Shown: positions 1 to 6,658, counted from the first letter of the stretch. The stretch is 7,370 bases of DNA from Pseudomonadota bacterium (GCA_030641485.1 DAOWHJ010000108.1:1-7370); one strand, 5' to 3'. Notes: generated from the letters alone by a model not told the origin. Made by a program: numbers and translations.

Positions 1-882
1 CGTTACCCTTATCTGTTGGTTGGTTGGTGCTGGTTTGTCGGAACCATGGTTCCGGTAATTGGCTTGGTTCAGGTTGGTGGCCAAGCTTGGGCCGACAGGT
101 ATACCTATTTTCCGACGATTGGGCTCTTGCTGGCACTTGTCTGGTTTGGTTCCGAGGTCACAGTAAAAAAATGGCGTAGCTGGCTTTTTGGCTTTGTGTT
201 GGTGCTCGCCTTTTTTTATCTTGGTTTGAGTTGGAATCAGTCCCGCTATTGGCATGATACAGTGTCTCTGTTTCAGCGAGCTGTAGCCGTGGATCAGAAC
301 AATCCGGTGGCCTATAATCTACTGGGTCTCGCTTTGACTTCGGAGAAACGCTGGCCGGAAGCCGACCAAGCTTTTAGCAAAGCTCTGAAGTTGAATCCTC
401 GTTTTGGTCAGGCTTTGGTTAACTGGGGTAATGCACTGCAGGATCAAGAGCGTAACTCAGAAGCGGAATCGCTCTATCGTAAAGCGATGCGGCCCGATAT
501 TAATGAGATTGATGCTTATGTTGCTTTAGCGGCATTGCGAAAAAAAGAGCACCGTCTTGATGAGGCGGAAAAGATTCTTTACCAGGTGTTACGGTTGGCT
601 CCCGCTGATGCCGGTGTAAACTATAATCTTGGTACGGTTTTATTGACCAAAGGTCAGGCTCAGGCGTCGATAGAGCCGTTTGAGCGTGCTTTAAAAGGGC
701 GTCCCTACCACATTAAGACACGAGTGAACCTGGCGATTGCTATGGCTAATTTAGGTCAATTTGATAATGCAGCAGAACAATTTTCTTATGCTTTACAACT
801 CGATCCGGCTAACCGTCAGGCGCTCTACAATCTTAAACAGTTAAGGCGCCTGCAGGAACGGCAAAGTGGTGCAGGGAGATGA
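1..882 (+). CDS. GT-C-like membrane protein with TPR domain, TMTC-like (5' partial)
   Basis: The reading frame is open from base 1, so the N-terminal glycosyltransferase part lies upstream; the TTG at 16 is not a credible start. Visible first are three hydrophobic segments (about nt 10-78, 106-165 and 173-235), with the conserved ADRYTYFP motif between the first two and a QSRYWHDTVSLF stretch after the third. Five consecutive TPR units follow (about nt 301-830), each ending in the usual A..L..P pattern, for example ALKLNP and ALQLDP. This layout is that of bacterial TPR proteins with a polytopic GT-C-like N-terminus, related to eukaryotic TMTC O-mannosyltransferases (the ADRYTYFP region corresponds to their AERxLYxPS region). 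Its likely role is transfer of a sugar from a polyprenyl-phosphate donor on the periplasmic side, with the TPRs binding a partner or acceptor; that role is inferred. The catalytic N-terminus cannot be checked here. Stop TGA; the next gene starts 6 bases later. Confidence 0.8.
   Translation, partial: RYPYLLVGWCWFVGTMVPVIGLVQVGGQAWADRYTYFPTIGLLLALVWFGSEVTVKKWRSWLFGFVLVLAFFYLGLSWNQSRYWHDTVSLFQRAVAVDQNNPVAYNLLGLALTSEKRWPEADQAFSKALKLNPRFGQALVNWGNALQDQERNSEAESLYRKAMRPDINEIDAYVALAALRKKEHRLDEAEKILYQVLRLAPADAGVNYNLGTVLLTKGQAQASIEPFERALKGRPYHIKTRVNLAIAMANLGQFDNAAEQFSYALQLDPANRQALYNLKQLRRLQERQSGAGR
873..878 (+). promoter_or_regulatory. Ribosome binding site for the GT2 gene
   Basis: AGGGAG lies 10 bases before the GTG start at 889 and inside the last codons of the preceding gene. 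It supports GTG 889 as the start, since no ATG nearby gives the N-terminal beta-strand expected of a GT2 fold. Confidence 0.5.
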
Positions 883-888
883 TTCAAG

Positions 889-1719
889 GTGTATCGTGAT
901 AAAAGGGTTGTAGTGGTTATGCCAGCGTATAATGCTGAGTTAACTCTGCTTAAAACCTATAATGAAGTGATGGCGCAAGGGGTGGTTGATCACGTTGTAA
1001 TAGTCGATGATTGCAGCTCTGATGCAACCGCCCGGGTTGCGGCTGAACTTCCCAATGCTGAATTGGTTCAACACCAGCGCAACTTAGGTTATGGTGCGAA
1101 TCAAAAAAGTTGCTATAGTCGGGCACTTAAGGCCGGGGCTGATATTGTAATTATGGTCCATCCAGACTACCAGTATACTCCGCTGTTGATTCCGGTTATG
1201 GTGTCCATGATTGGTAGTGGTCTCTATGATTGTGTTCTGGCCTCCAGAATTCTTGGTGGTCGGGCCCTGGCCGGCGGAATGCCTTGGTGGAAATATCTGG
1301 CAAACCGGGTCTTGACGATGTTGGAAAATTGTCTTTTAGGAACCAAACTTTCTGAGTTTCATTCGGGCTACCGGGCCTTTTCGGCCCCCCTTTTACGTCG
1401 GCTGCCACTTCATCGAAACTCAGATGATTTTATTTTTGATAATCAGATTCTGGCCCAGATTCATGGTTTGGGTTATGTTATCGGGGAAGTTAGTTGTCCG
1501 ACTAAATATTTCCCCGAGGCTTCATCTATAAATTTTAGCCGGAGCCTGAAATATGGTTGTGGTTGCCTTATAACCGGAGTGCTGTTTCGATTGCACCGTT
1601 GGAAGTTGTGCAGATCGTGGTTGTTTAGTAACTTTAAAGTTATTTCTTCGTTTGAAAAAACGAGGAAAGGTTATGATAAGTTACTTGTCAAGCGCGGCAG
1701 GGTCAGCCATGAAGGGTAA
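889..1719 (+). CDS. Family 2 glycosyltransferase (DPM1/polyprenyl-phosphate sugar transferase-like)
   Basis: The 276-residue protein starts at GTG. It has a GT-A fold of the GT2 family: the opening strand and loop VVVVMPAYNAE (residues 7-17), the nucleotide-binding VDDCSSD (39-45), the NLGYGANQK segment (65-73), and HPDYQY (91-96) where GT2 enzymes usually carry DxD. Further on come a GSRILGG-like segment (ASRILGG), SGYRAF, and NSDDFIFDNQ, which resembles the acceptor/catalytic region. The C-terminal part (EASSINF, LKYG) matches a deltaproteobacterial GT2 subgroup I recognise by its HPDYQY and FPEASSINF motifs. There is no clear long C-terminal membrane domain, only a modestly hydrophobic stretch near residues 220-235. 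The probable reaction is transfer of a sugar from a nucleotide-sugar to a polyprenyl phosphate or a glycan at the cytoplasmic membrane face; donor and acceptor cannot be read from sequence. It lies between a GT-C/TPR gene and a TPR/ligase pair, and its 3' end overlaps the next gene. Confidence 0.88.
   Translation: MYRDKRVVVVMPAYNAELTLLKTYNEVMAQGVVDHVVIVDDCSSDATARVAAELPNAELVQHQRNLGYGANQKSCYSRALKAGADIVIMVHPDYQYTPLLIPVMVSMIGSGLYDCVLASRILGGRALAGGMPWWKYLANRVLTMLENCLLGTKLSEFHSGYRAFSAPLLRRLPLHRNSDDFIFDNQILAQIHGLGYVIGEVSCPTKYFPEASSINFSRSLKYGCGCLITGVLFRLHRWKLCRSWLFSNFKVISSFEKTRKGYDKLLVKRGRVSHEG
1643..1668 (+). promoter_or_regulatory. Hairpin covering the ribosome binding site of the small TPR gene
   Basis: The arm TTTCTTCGTTT (1643-1653), the loop GAAA (1654-1657) and the arm AAACGAGGAAA (1658-1668) form 11 consecutive pairs in RNA, ten Watson-Crick and one U-G (1647 with 1664). 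The 3' arm contains GAGG (1662-1665), the Shine-Dalgarno of the ATG at 1673. The structure lies inside the GT2 coding region, so ribosomes finishing that gene would open it. Regulation by this hairpin is inferred from sequence only. Confidence 0.5.
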
Positions 1720-2212
1720 ATCTCCTTTGTTGATCTCAGTGTTTTTTTTCATACTATTTATTGGGTTGAGTGGGTTTGGGTTGAACAGTGTGGGCCGGAG
1801 ACTTAAGGTGTCGCATATGGAGGCTCGATTCGGGGCGGCTGAGAGCGCATTACGTCAAGGTCAGATGCAGGTTGCGGGGCGTGGTTATCGGGGGGGGCTG
1901 GAAGCTTGGCATCAAGCACTTGAACTCGGTTGTTACTATCCCGACATAAGTGGGGAGTATTTGCTTGCAGGTAACTGTTATCAGCAGCAGCGTCAACCAA
2001 GGGCCGCAATTAAATGTTATGAGGAGGGTTTACCCTGCGATCCGGTTTCAATCTCTCTGCTGACTACCTTGGGGGGCTGTGCCTTTCGTCTGGGTGATTA
2101 CGAAAAAGCATTTGCAGCATTGCAAAAAAGTCGTTCAATCTATCCTCTAAAAAAAGAGGTCAGACCGTTGTGGAAAAAACTTAGGTTAGAAACTAGGGGA
2201 GAAAAGCGGTGA
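1673..2212 (+). CDS. Small membrane-anchored TPR protein, cysteine-rich
   Basis: The protein has 179 residues if read from ATG 1673 (GAGG at 1662-1665, 7-base spacer). ATG 1709 (AGGG at 1699-1702, 6-base spacer) is an equally plausible start and would put the membrane segment right at the N-terminus. The hydrophobic stretch after MKGKSPLL (about residues 18-36) looks like an uncleaved signal anchor with the rest in the periplasm. Two or three TPR-like helix pairs follow, the clearest at about residues 95-125 (YLLAGNCYQQQ...AIKCYEEG) and 128-158 (LTTLGGCAFRLGDYEKAFAALQKS). Five cysteines sit at residues 87, 102, 115, 122 and 136, with no CxxCH haem motif. The gene overlaps the GT2 gene upstream and shares GTGA with the ligase gene downstream, so it is probably an accessory or scaffold protein of the glycan machinery. 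No enzymatic function is visible, and I do not recognise a named family beyond TPR. Confidence 0.75.
   Translation: MISYLSSAAGSAMKGKSPLLISVFFFILFIGLSGFGLNSVGRRLKVSHMEARFGAAESALRQGQMQVAGRGYRGGLEAWHQALELGCYYPDISGEYLLAGNCYQQQRQPRAAIKCYEEGLPCDPVSISLLTTLGGCAFRLGDYEKAFAALQKSRSIYPLKKEVRPLWKKLRLETRGEKR
2195..2201 (+). promoter_or_regulatory. Ribosome binding site for the O-antigen ligase gene
   Basis: AGGGGAG lies 7 bases before GTG 2209. That GTG overlaps the TGA of the TPR gene in a GTGA arrangement, which points to translational coupling and fixes the start. Confidence 0.6.
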
Positions 2213-3642
2213 CTAAAACTAAGCATCGCGGGATTCCAAAGAAACAATCTTCCGTAGCAGCGCTTGGATCGGACTCTTTCTTTGCTTCTTGGTCGCAAAA
2301 GACCTGGTTGTTGTTACTGGCAATTTTCTTTGTCGTCCCCCCTCTGTTGGTGGTCTCTGGTTACACTCCTGATGGCAGGCTTTTTTGTACCCTTTATGAT
2401 CTTCCGAAAGTTAATTTTATCGCCGCTTTTATCCCGTTATTGGGGGTGTTTTACGGTTTTTACCTTTACCGAAATACCTCACGGATCGAGGTATGCAGTA
2501 ATTTTTTGTGCCAAAATACCGGCATTAAGTTTTTCCTTTTACTGCTGGTTGCGATGGCTGCATCGATTTCGGGGTCATTGGTGGTAAAAGCTGGTCTCTA
2601 TAATCTGTCAATCTATGCTCTGTTGGGGGTCTTAGGCTTTATTCTGGCGCAACTTTTTCTCTACAACCAGTTACGATGGGTGGCCGTTTATGCTCTACTT
2701 ACGGCATTGCTGATTTTTACAGGGCTGGGTATTGTTCAATTTTTTGGCTACCAAGTGTCATTTTTAATGCCGATTAAAGGGCCCGCTTCAACCTTTGGTT
2801 ATCGTAACCCTGCGGCTCACTTTATTGCCATGGTTTTACCTTTTGTCCTTTTTGTGGCAGGACGTCACTGGCGTATGTGGCAGGGTGAAAAAAAGGTTCT
2901 GCAGTTAGGGCTTTTTATAACTTTTTTACTCTTGGCTGCAGCAGCCCTGCTCCTACTTTTCATGAACCACTCCCGAGCTGCAATTATGGCGCTTTTGGCT
3001 GAAGCTCTGGTGGTTCCCTGGTTTTTGTTTATGAGCCAAAAAAGAGGTGGTCAGGAACTCCAGAGAAGAGTTCGGGGATGGCAACTGTGTCTTGGAACCC
3101 TGCTTTTAGTGGTTGTTATCTCTAGTTTAATTATGGCTTTTCCAAAAAGTCGTCAGCGGGTTGAGAGAAGTTTTAATAAATTTCATCAGGGTGGGGTTTC
3201 TCGTTTGCTTGAAGCTCGTTACTATCACTGGGGTAACTCGTTGATGATGGTCAAAGAGCATCCGGTTTTGGGGGTTGGTCTCGGGAACTGGCGCTTTAAC
3301 TATCCGCTTTACTACAAAAGTTTTGCCAAAGACCCGCTCTTTAATTACCGGATGCAGGTGAAAAAGGCCCATAATGACTATTTGCAACTGGCGGCTGAAT
3401 GTGGTATCCCGGCGCTGTTGCTTTTCTTGCTCCTTTGGGGGCGACAATTTTATCTTTTACGTTATTCGACAACGGCTTATGATGATGGTGAGGATTGGCG
3501 TTTGCCGATATTAGCTTCATTGACAGCGTTTTCGGTAATTATGTTTTTCTCATTTCCCATGCAGATGGCCTACAGTCGTATGTTCTGTTTCTTTCTGCTG
3601 GCCTTAGGGGAGGCTCGGGCATGGCCGGTATTATCGAAGTAA
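2209..3642 (+). CDS. O-antigen ligase/polymerase family membrane protein (Wzy_C superfamily)
   Basis: The 477-residue polytopic protein has roughly 11-12 hydrophobic segments, starting near residue 31 and ending near 470. Wzy_C/WaaL-superfamily marks appear in order: STFGYRNPAAHF around residues 190-201, NHSRAA (253-258) at the end of a membrane helix with Ser and Arg as in this family, then a large periplasmic loop with HPVLGVGLGNWRF (351-363) and AHNDYLQLAAECG (387-399). Family members either join a lipid-linked glycan to lipid A core (WaaL), polymerise it (Wzy), or transfer it to protein (PglL/PilO-type O-oligosaccharyltransferase); sequence alone does not decide which. The normal length and intact motifs suggest it is functional. 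It starts at GTG overlapping the TPR gene and ends 22 bases inside gspE. The neighbouring T2SS genes make protein glycosylation a possibility, but that is inference. Confidence 0.85.
   Translation: MTKTKHRGIPKKQSSVAALGSDSFFASWSQKTWLLLLAIFFVVPPLLVVSGYTPDGRLFCTLYDLPKVNFIAAFIPLLGVFYGFYLYRNTSRIEVCSNFLCQNTGIKFFLLLLVAMAASISGSLVVKAGLYNLSIYALLGVLGFILAQLFLYNQLRWVAVYALLTALLIFTGLGIVQFFGYQVSFLMPIKGPASTFGYRNPAAHFIAMVLPFVLFVAGRHWRMWQGEKKVLQLGLFITFLLLAAAALLLLFMNHSRAAIMALLAEALVVPWFLFMSQKRGGQELQRRVRGWQLCLGTLLLVVVISSLIMAFPKSRQRVERSFNKFHQGGVSRLLEARYYHWGNSLMMVKEHPVLGVGLGNWRFNYPLYYKSFAKDPLFNYRMQVKKAHNDYLQLAAECGIPALLLFLLLWGRQFYLLRYSTTAYDDGEDWRLPILASLTAFSVIMFFSFPMQMAYSRMFCFFLLALGEARAWPVLSK
3607..3613 (+). promoter_or_regulatory. 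Ribosome binding site deciding the gspE start
   Basis: GGGGAGG lies 7 bases before ATG 3621, within the end of the ligase gene. It favours ATG 3621 over ATG 3642 (which overlaps the ligase stop as TAATG but has a weaker site) and over the open frame further upstream. Confidence 0.65.
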
Positions 3643-5300
3643 TGGTGGAGCGGGGTCTTCTCTCCGCGACCGACTTAAAAAAAATCAATCCTAGTGGCCG
3701 TGAACGTGAGGCCCTGCATCGCTTGGCAATTCGGCTCGGCCTGGTTTCAGAAGAGGACTTTCTGGCGTTGGTTGCCGAAGAACTTAACCTTAAGCAAATA
3801 AGTGATTTGCCAGAAAGTTATGATGTTGCACCATTTGTTGATATCTCACCACTCTTTTTGGAAGAGCATCGTTGCTTTCCTTTGGGGGGGGATGAGGTAC
3901 TGGCTGTTGCCGTCAATGATCCTTACGATAATCTTGTTTTAGAGACCTTTAGACAGCTTTTTCCCGGCCGCCATATAGAGCTAGTTCTCGCTCGTGAAGA
4001 GATAATTGGTGATTGGATTAAGGCTAATTTTCTCGCCGCTGCGAGTGATGAAAAAAGTTCTGAGGTTGATGAACTTAGTGAGATTGATGGGGTTATCGGG
4101 CTTGGAGATGACGCTGATCATCTCCGCGATCTCGCTTCGGAAGCGCCGATTATCAAGCTCGTTAATCAATTCTTGACCAAAGCTGTGGAGGAGGGTGCCA
4201 GCGATATCCACATTGAACCCCTGGCGGAAAACCTTCAGGTTCGTTTTCGCGTCGATGGTGTTTTGCGTGAGTATGCGACTCCCCCTAAAAATGTTCAGTC
4301 TTCAATTATTTCTCGAGTCAAAATTATGGCGCGGATGGATATTGCTGAGCGGCGGCTACCACAGGATGGCCGGATTCGGATAAAAATTTCCGGCAAAGAT
4401 ATCGATCTTCGAGTCTCCTGTTTACCAACGGTCTATGGCGAGAGCGTGGTTATGCGTATTCTTGACCGTTCAAATATCTCATTCAGTTTGGGTTCGCTGG
4501 GGTTCCCGGAGGTTGAACGGCGCTCATTTGAAGAGATGATCCGTCTGCCTTATGGTATCATTCTGGTAACTGGGCCGACTGGTTCTGGCAAAACTACGAC
4601 CCTGTATGCCGCTCTTAACACAATCAATGCCATCGATAAAAAGATTATTACAATTGAAGATCCGGTTGAGTATGAACTTGATGGGATTAACCAGGTTCAG
4701 GTTAACAGTAAAGCTGGTCTTGGTTTTTCCAATGGTCTGCGCTCTATCGTGCGTCAGGACCCAGATGTTATTCTTATTGGTGAGATTCGGGATCGTGAGA
4801 CCGCCGATATTGCGATTCAGTCAGCCCTGACTGGGCACTTGGTTTTCTCTACCCTGCATACTAATGATGCGGCGGGAGCTGTAACCCGTTTAGTTGAGAT
4901 TGGGGTTGAAGGTTATCTGCTCTCATCTTCACTGGTTGCGATTATGGCACAGCGATTGGTCCGGGTTCTCTGCCCCGCGTGTAAGGAGCCTTTTGTGCCT
5001 GAAACAGCCCTTTTGCAACGGCTTAAGTTCCCCTTTAACGTAACTGAAAGTGAACCAATCTATCGTCCCAAAGGTTGTAAGGAGTGCTCCTCTTCCGGTT
5101 TTCGTGGGCGGGTTGGAATTTTTGAACTTTTGCCGGTAACTGATGCGGTGCGTTCACTAATTCTTGAGAGTCAAAGCTCTCTGTTATTGCGAGAACATGC
5201 GGTTAAAAATGGTATGACCTTGCTCCGTGATGACGGTTGGGCGAAAGTACGAGACGGAGTTACCTCTCTGGAAGAGGTGGTTCGTGTGAGCGGGGCTTAA
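3621..5300 (+). CDS. gspE: Type II secretion system ATPase GspE
   Basis: The cytoplasmic hexameric ATPase, 559 residues, powers pseudopilus assembly in type II secretion. Domains in order: an N-terminal T2SSE_N/MshEN-like region (about 1-135), a charged acidic linker, the N2-type domain starting near APIIKLV (175) with SDIHIEP and RVDGVLREY, then the RecA-like motor. Motor motifs are Walker A GPTGSGKT (318-325), Asp box TIEDPVEY (344-351), Walker B region DVILIGEIRD (382-391) and His box STLHTND (410-416). A zinc-binding C-terminal element has two CxxC pairs, Cys451/454 and Cys486/489. All key residues are present and the length fits the family. PilB of type IV pili is similar, but gspF and a classic gspG directly downstream decide for GspE. 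The start overlaps the ligase gene by 22 bases, and gspF begins 2 bases after the stop. The reading frame contains an 8-A run (3677-3684) and an 8-G run (3884-3891). Confidence 0.96.
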   Translation: MAGIIEVMVERGLLSATDLKKINPSGREREALHRLAIRLGLVSEEDFLALVAEELNLKQISDLPESYDVAPFVDISPLFLEEHRCFPLGGDEVLAVAVNDPYDNLVLETFRQLFPGRHIELVLAREEIIGDWIKANFLAAASDEKSSEVDELSEIDGVIGLGDDADHLRDLASEAPIIKLVNQFLTKAVEEGASDIHIEPLAENLQVRFRVDGVLREYATPPKNVQSSIISRVKIMARMDIAERRLPQDGRIRIKISGKDIDLRVSCLPTVYGESVVMRILDRSNISFSLGSLGFPEVERRSFEEMIRLPYGIILVTGPTGSGKTTTLYAALNTINAIDKKIITIEDPVEYELDGINQVQVNSKAGLGFSNGLRSIVRQDPDVILIGEIRDRETADIAIQSALTGHLVFSTLHTNDAAGAVTRLVEIGVEGYLLSSSLVAIMAQRLVRVLCPACKEPFVPETALLQRLKFPFNVTESEPIYRPKGCKECSSSGFRGRVGIFELLPVTDAVRSLILESQSSLLLREHAVKNGMTLLRDDGWAKVRDGVTSLEEVVRVSGA

Positions 5301-5302
5301 GT

Positions 5303-6604
5303 ATGTTGGAATTTAGTTATAAAGCTTCAAGCTCCAGTGGCGAGGTTAGCTCCGGGCGCTTGACCGCTCGGGATGAGCGTCAGGCGGTGGCACAATTGCA
5401 GCGTCAAGGCTTGATTCCGCTACAGATTGCCACGCTGACTGGTGGTGCGGGAGAAAACTCATTTTCAGTGACCAATGCTACTCCGGTTAGGGCTCAATCT
5501 AAATTGGTGACAACCTCCAAAAGGTCAATGCCAAACCTCTCGGATTGGTTTGACAAAATGCCCTGGCGTCGCCCTGGGGTTAAGGAGTTAGCCTCATTTG
5601 CCGAGGATTTAGGGCTACTTCTTAAAGCCGGGGTGCCCTTGAATCGGGCTCTGGTGATTTTGGTTGAGCTGGTTGAAAAACCGCTCTTTAGTCAGGTGAT
5701 GGAGAATCTGCGGGAGCAGGTCAAAGAGGGGAGTACTTTCTGGGGGGCCCTGCACAGTCACCCGGAGATTTTTCCACCGGTTTTTGTCGGCATGGTACGA
5801 GCTGGTGAGAGTGGTGGTATGCTGGATGCGGCTCTGGGGCGCTTGGCTCTCTATCTGAATGGAATTCGGGAGCTTAAAGAGTTCTTGTTCGGGGCGATGA
5901 TCTATCCATTGGTTTTAAGTTTGACGACCGGGGCTTCGATTATTCTTCTGCTCGCTTTTGTCCTCCCCAAGTTTGCGGCTATTTTCTCAGATATGGGGGT
6001 CGCTTTGCCGGTCGCAACTCAAGTGATGCTTGGTTGTGGAAACTTTATGCAGAGCTGGTGGTGGGCTTTAGGGGGAGGGGGTGCTGCCGTTGTTTGGGGT
6101 TATCGCCAATTTTATCGGAGTCCATCGGGGCGTTTAATAATCGACCGCCTGTCGTTGCGTCTACCATTGTTTGGCGGGATCTTCATCAAAATGGATCTGG
6201 CCCGTTTTTTCAGAACCTTAGGGGCTATGCTTGCCAGCGGGGTGCCGATTCTTGAATCTCTGCAGGTTGTCAGTGGCGTCATCAGTAATAAAATTCTTGA
6301 ACAGAAGGTTGCCCATCTTCAGGAGGAGTTGCGCCAAGGTGCAGTTATTTCGCAGGTTCTGGCTGCCGACCCCATCTTTCCATCGATGGCGGTTCACATG
6401 GTCGGGGTCGGTGAAGAGACCGGTCATTTAGACGAGATGCTCGAAAAACTGGCCGAGATGTATGACCGCGAACTCAAGGTTACGATTAAAGCCCTAACCT
6501 CACTGTTCGAGCCTTTGGTCATTCTTTTCATGGGTCTGGTTATTGGTGCAATTGTGGTTTCAATGTTAATGGCGATTTTTAGTGTCAACGAACTTGGCGG
6601 GTAA
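5303..6604 (+). CDS. gspF: Type II secretion system inner-membrane platform protein GspF
   Basis: The 433-residue integral membrane protein forms the platform that couples GspE to pseudopilin assembly. It has the usual two repeated GspF (T2SSF) domains, about residues 95-217 (opening ELASFAEDLGLLLKAGVPL) and 298-421 (opening DLARFFRTLGAMLASGVPI). Both carry the conserved G.ES/G.E.G signature: VRAGESGGML in the first and VGVGEETGHLDEML in the second. Three membrane segments are visible, about 191-225, 252-270 and 400-426. The N-terminus (LEFSYKASSSSGEV) is the standard GspF opening and fixes ATG 5303, although the ribosome site is weak (GGGG at 5292-5295) and initiation probably relies on coupling with gspE, whose stop is 2 bases upstream. 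A polar linker at about residues 50-90 precedes the first domain. A second in-frame TAA follows at 6608-6610. Confidence 0.96.
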   Translation: MLEFSYKASSSSGEVSSGRLTARDERQAVAQLQRQGLIPLQIATLTGGAGENSFSVTNATPVRAQSKLVTTSKRSMPNLSDWFDKMPWRRPGVKELASFAEDLGLLLKAGVPLNRALVILVELVEKPLFSQVMENLREQVKEGSTFWGALHSHPEIFPPVFVGMVRAGESGGMLDAALGRLALYLNGIRELKEFLFGAMIYPLVLSLTTGASIILLLAFVLPKFAAIFSDMGVALPVATQVMLGCGNFMQSWWWALGGGGAAVVWGYRQFYRSPSGRLIIDRLSLRLPLFGGIFIKMDLARFFRTLGAMLASGVPILESLQVVSGVISNKILEQKVAHLQEELRQGAVISQVLAADPIFPSMAVHMVGVGEETGHLDEMLEKLAEMYDRELKVTIKALTSLFEPLVILFMGLVIGAIVVSMLMAIFSVNELGG

Positions 6605-6658
6605 AGCTAAGGAGCCACAGGTGAACACAAAGTATTAATTTTTTGTTAAGGAGATATG
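6605..6658 (+). promoter_or_regulatory. gspF-gspG spacer with duplicated TAAGGAG and a four-codon minigene
   Basis: This is the largest intergenic gap in the window. It contains two copies of TAAGGAG, at 6608-6614 and 6647-6653. The first stands 6 bases before a GTG (6621) that opens a minimal frame, GTG-AAC-ACA-AAG-TAT-TAA, ending at 6638. The second serves gspG. The bases between are AT-rich, with a T-run at 6639-6644. I see no terminator-like hairpin and no convincing -35/-10 pair, so transcription probably continues from upstream. A role in boosting gspG translation is inferred. Confidence 0.4.
6648..6653 (+). promoter_or_regulatory. Ribosome binding site for gspG
   Basis: AAGGAG, preceded by T, is a near-ideal anti-16S match 5 bases before ATG 6659. 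It is one of the strongest sites in the window, as expected for the most abundant pseudopilin. Confidence 0.65.

Noticed and set aside
1373..1387. GGGCC-TTTTC-GGCCC hairpin in the GT2 gene as a terminator
   Set aside because: The stem is only 5 bp, it is followed by C-runs rather than a proper T tract, and it sits mid-gene in conserved coding sequence.
1652..1672. TTG at 1652 as the start of the small TPR gene
   Set aside because: It lies inside the hairpin loop region, has no ribosome site, and adds only a basic heptapeptide. ATG 1673 or ATG 1709 is better supported.
2144..2159. CCTCT-AAAAAA-AGAGG hairpin near the end of the small TPR gene
   Set aside because: The short 5-bp stem has no T tract and the downstream ligase gene continues, so it is probably coincidental.
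3127..3447. Minus-strand open frames, such as the one opposite the ligase gene
   Set aside because: They lie opposite well-supported plus-strand genes, show no recognisable domain, and their compositions are those of antisense shadows.
3600..3615. Small hairpin GCCT-TAGGGG-AGGC overlapping the gspE ribosome site
   Set aside because: Four pairs plus a wobble is too weak to claim regulation, and most of the G tract stays in the loop.
3495..3620. Open frame upstream of gspE as an N-terminal extension
   Set aside because: It runs inside the ligase gene, encodes nothing like a GspE N-terminus, and the GGGGAGG-ATG pair at 3607-3623 gives a clear start.
3621..5300. The ATPase as PilB of a type IV pilus
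   Set aside because: The motor motifs are shared, but the directly downstream gspF and a GspG with its diagnostic C-terminal calcium-loop region identify a type II secretion operon.
5237..5302. Extended gspF start inside gspE
   Set aside because: The extra 22 residues are low-complexity out-of-frame gspE sequence; the canonical GspF opening begins at ATG 5303.
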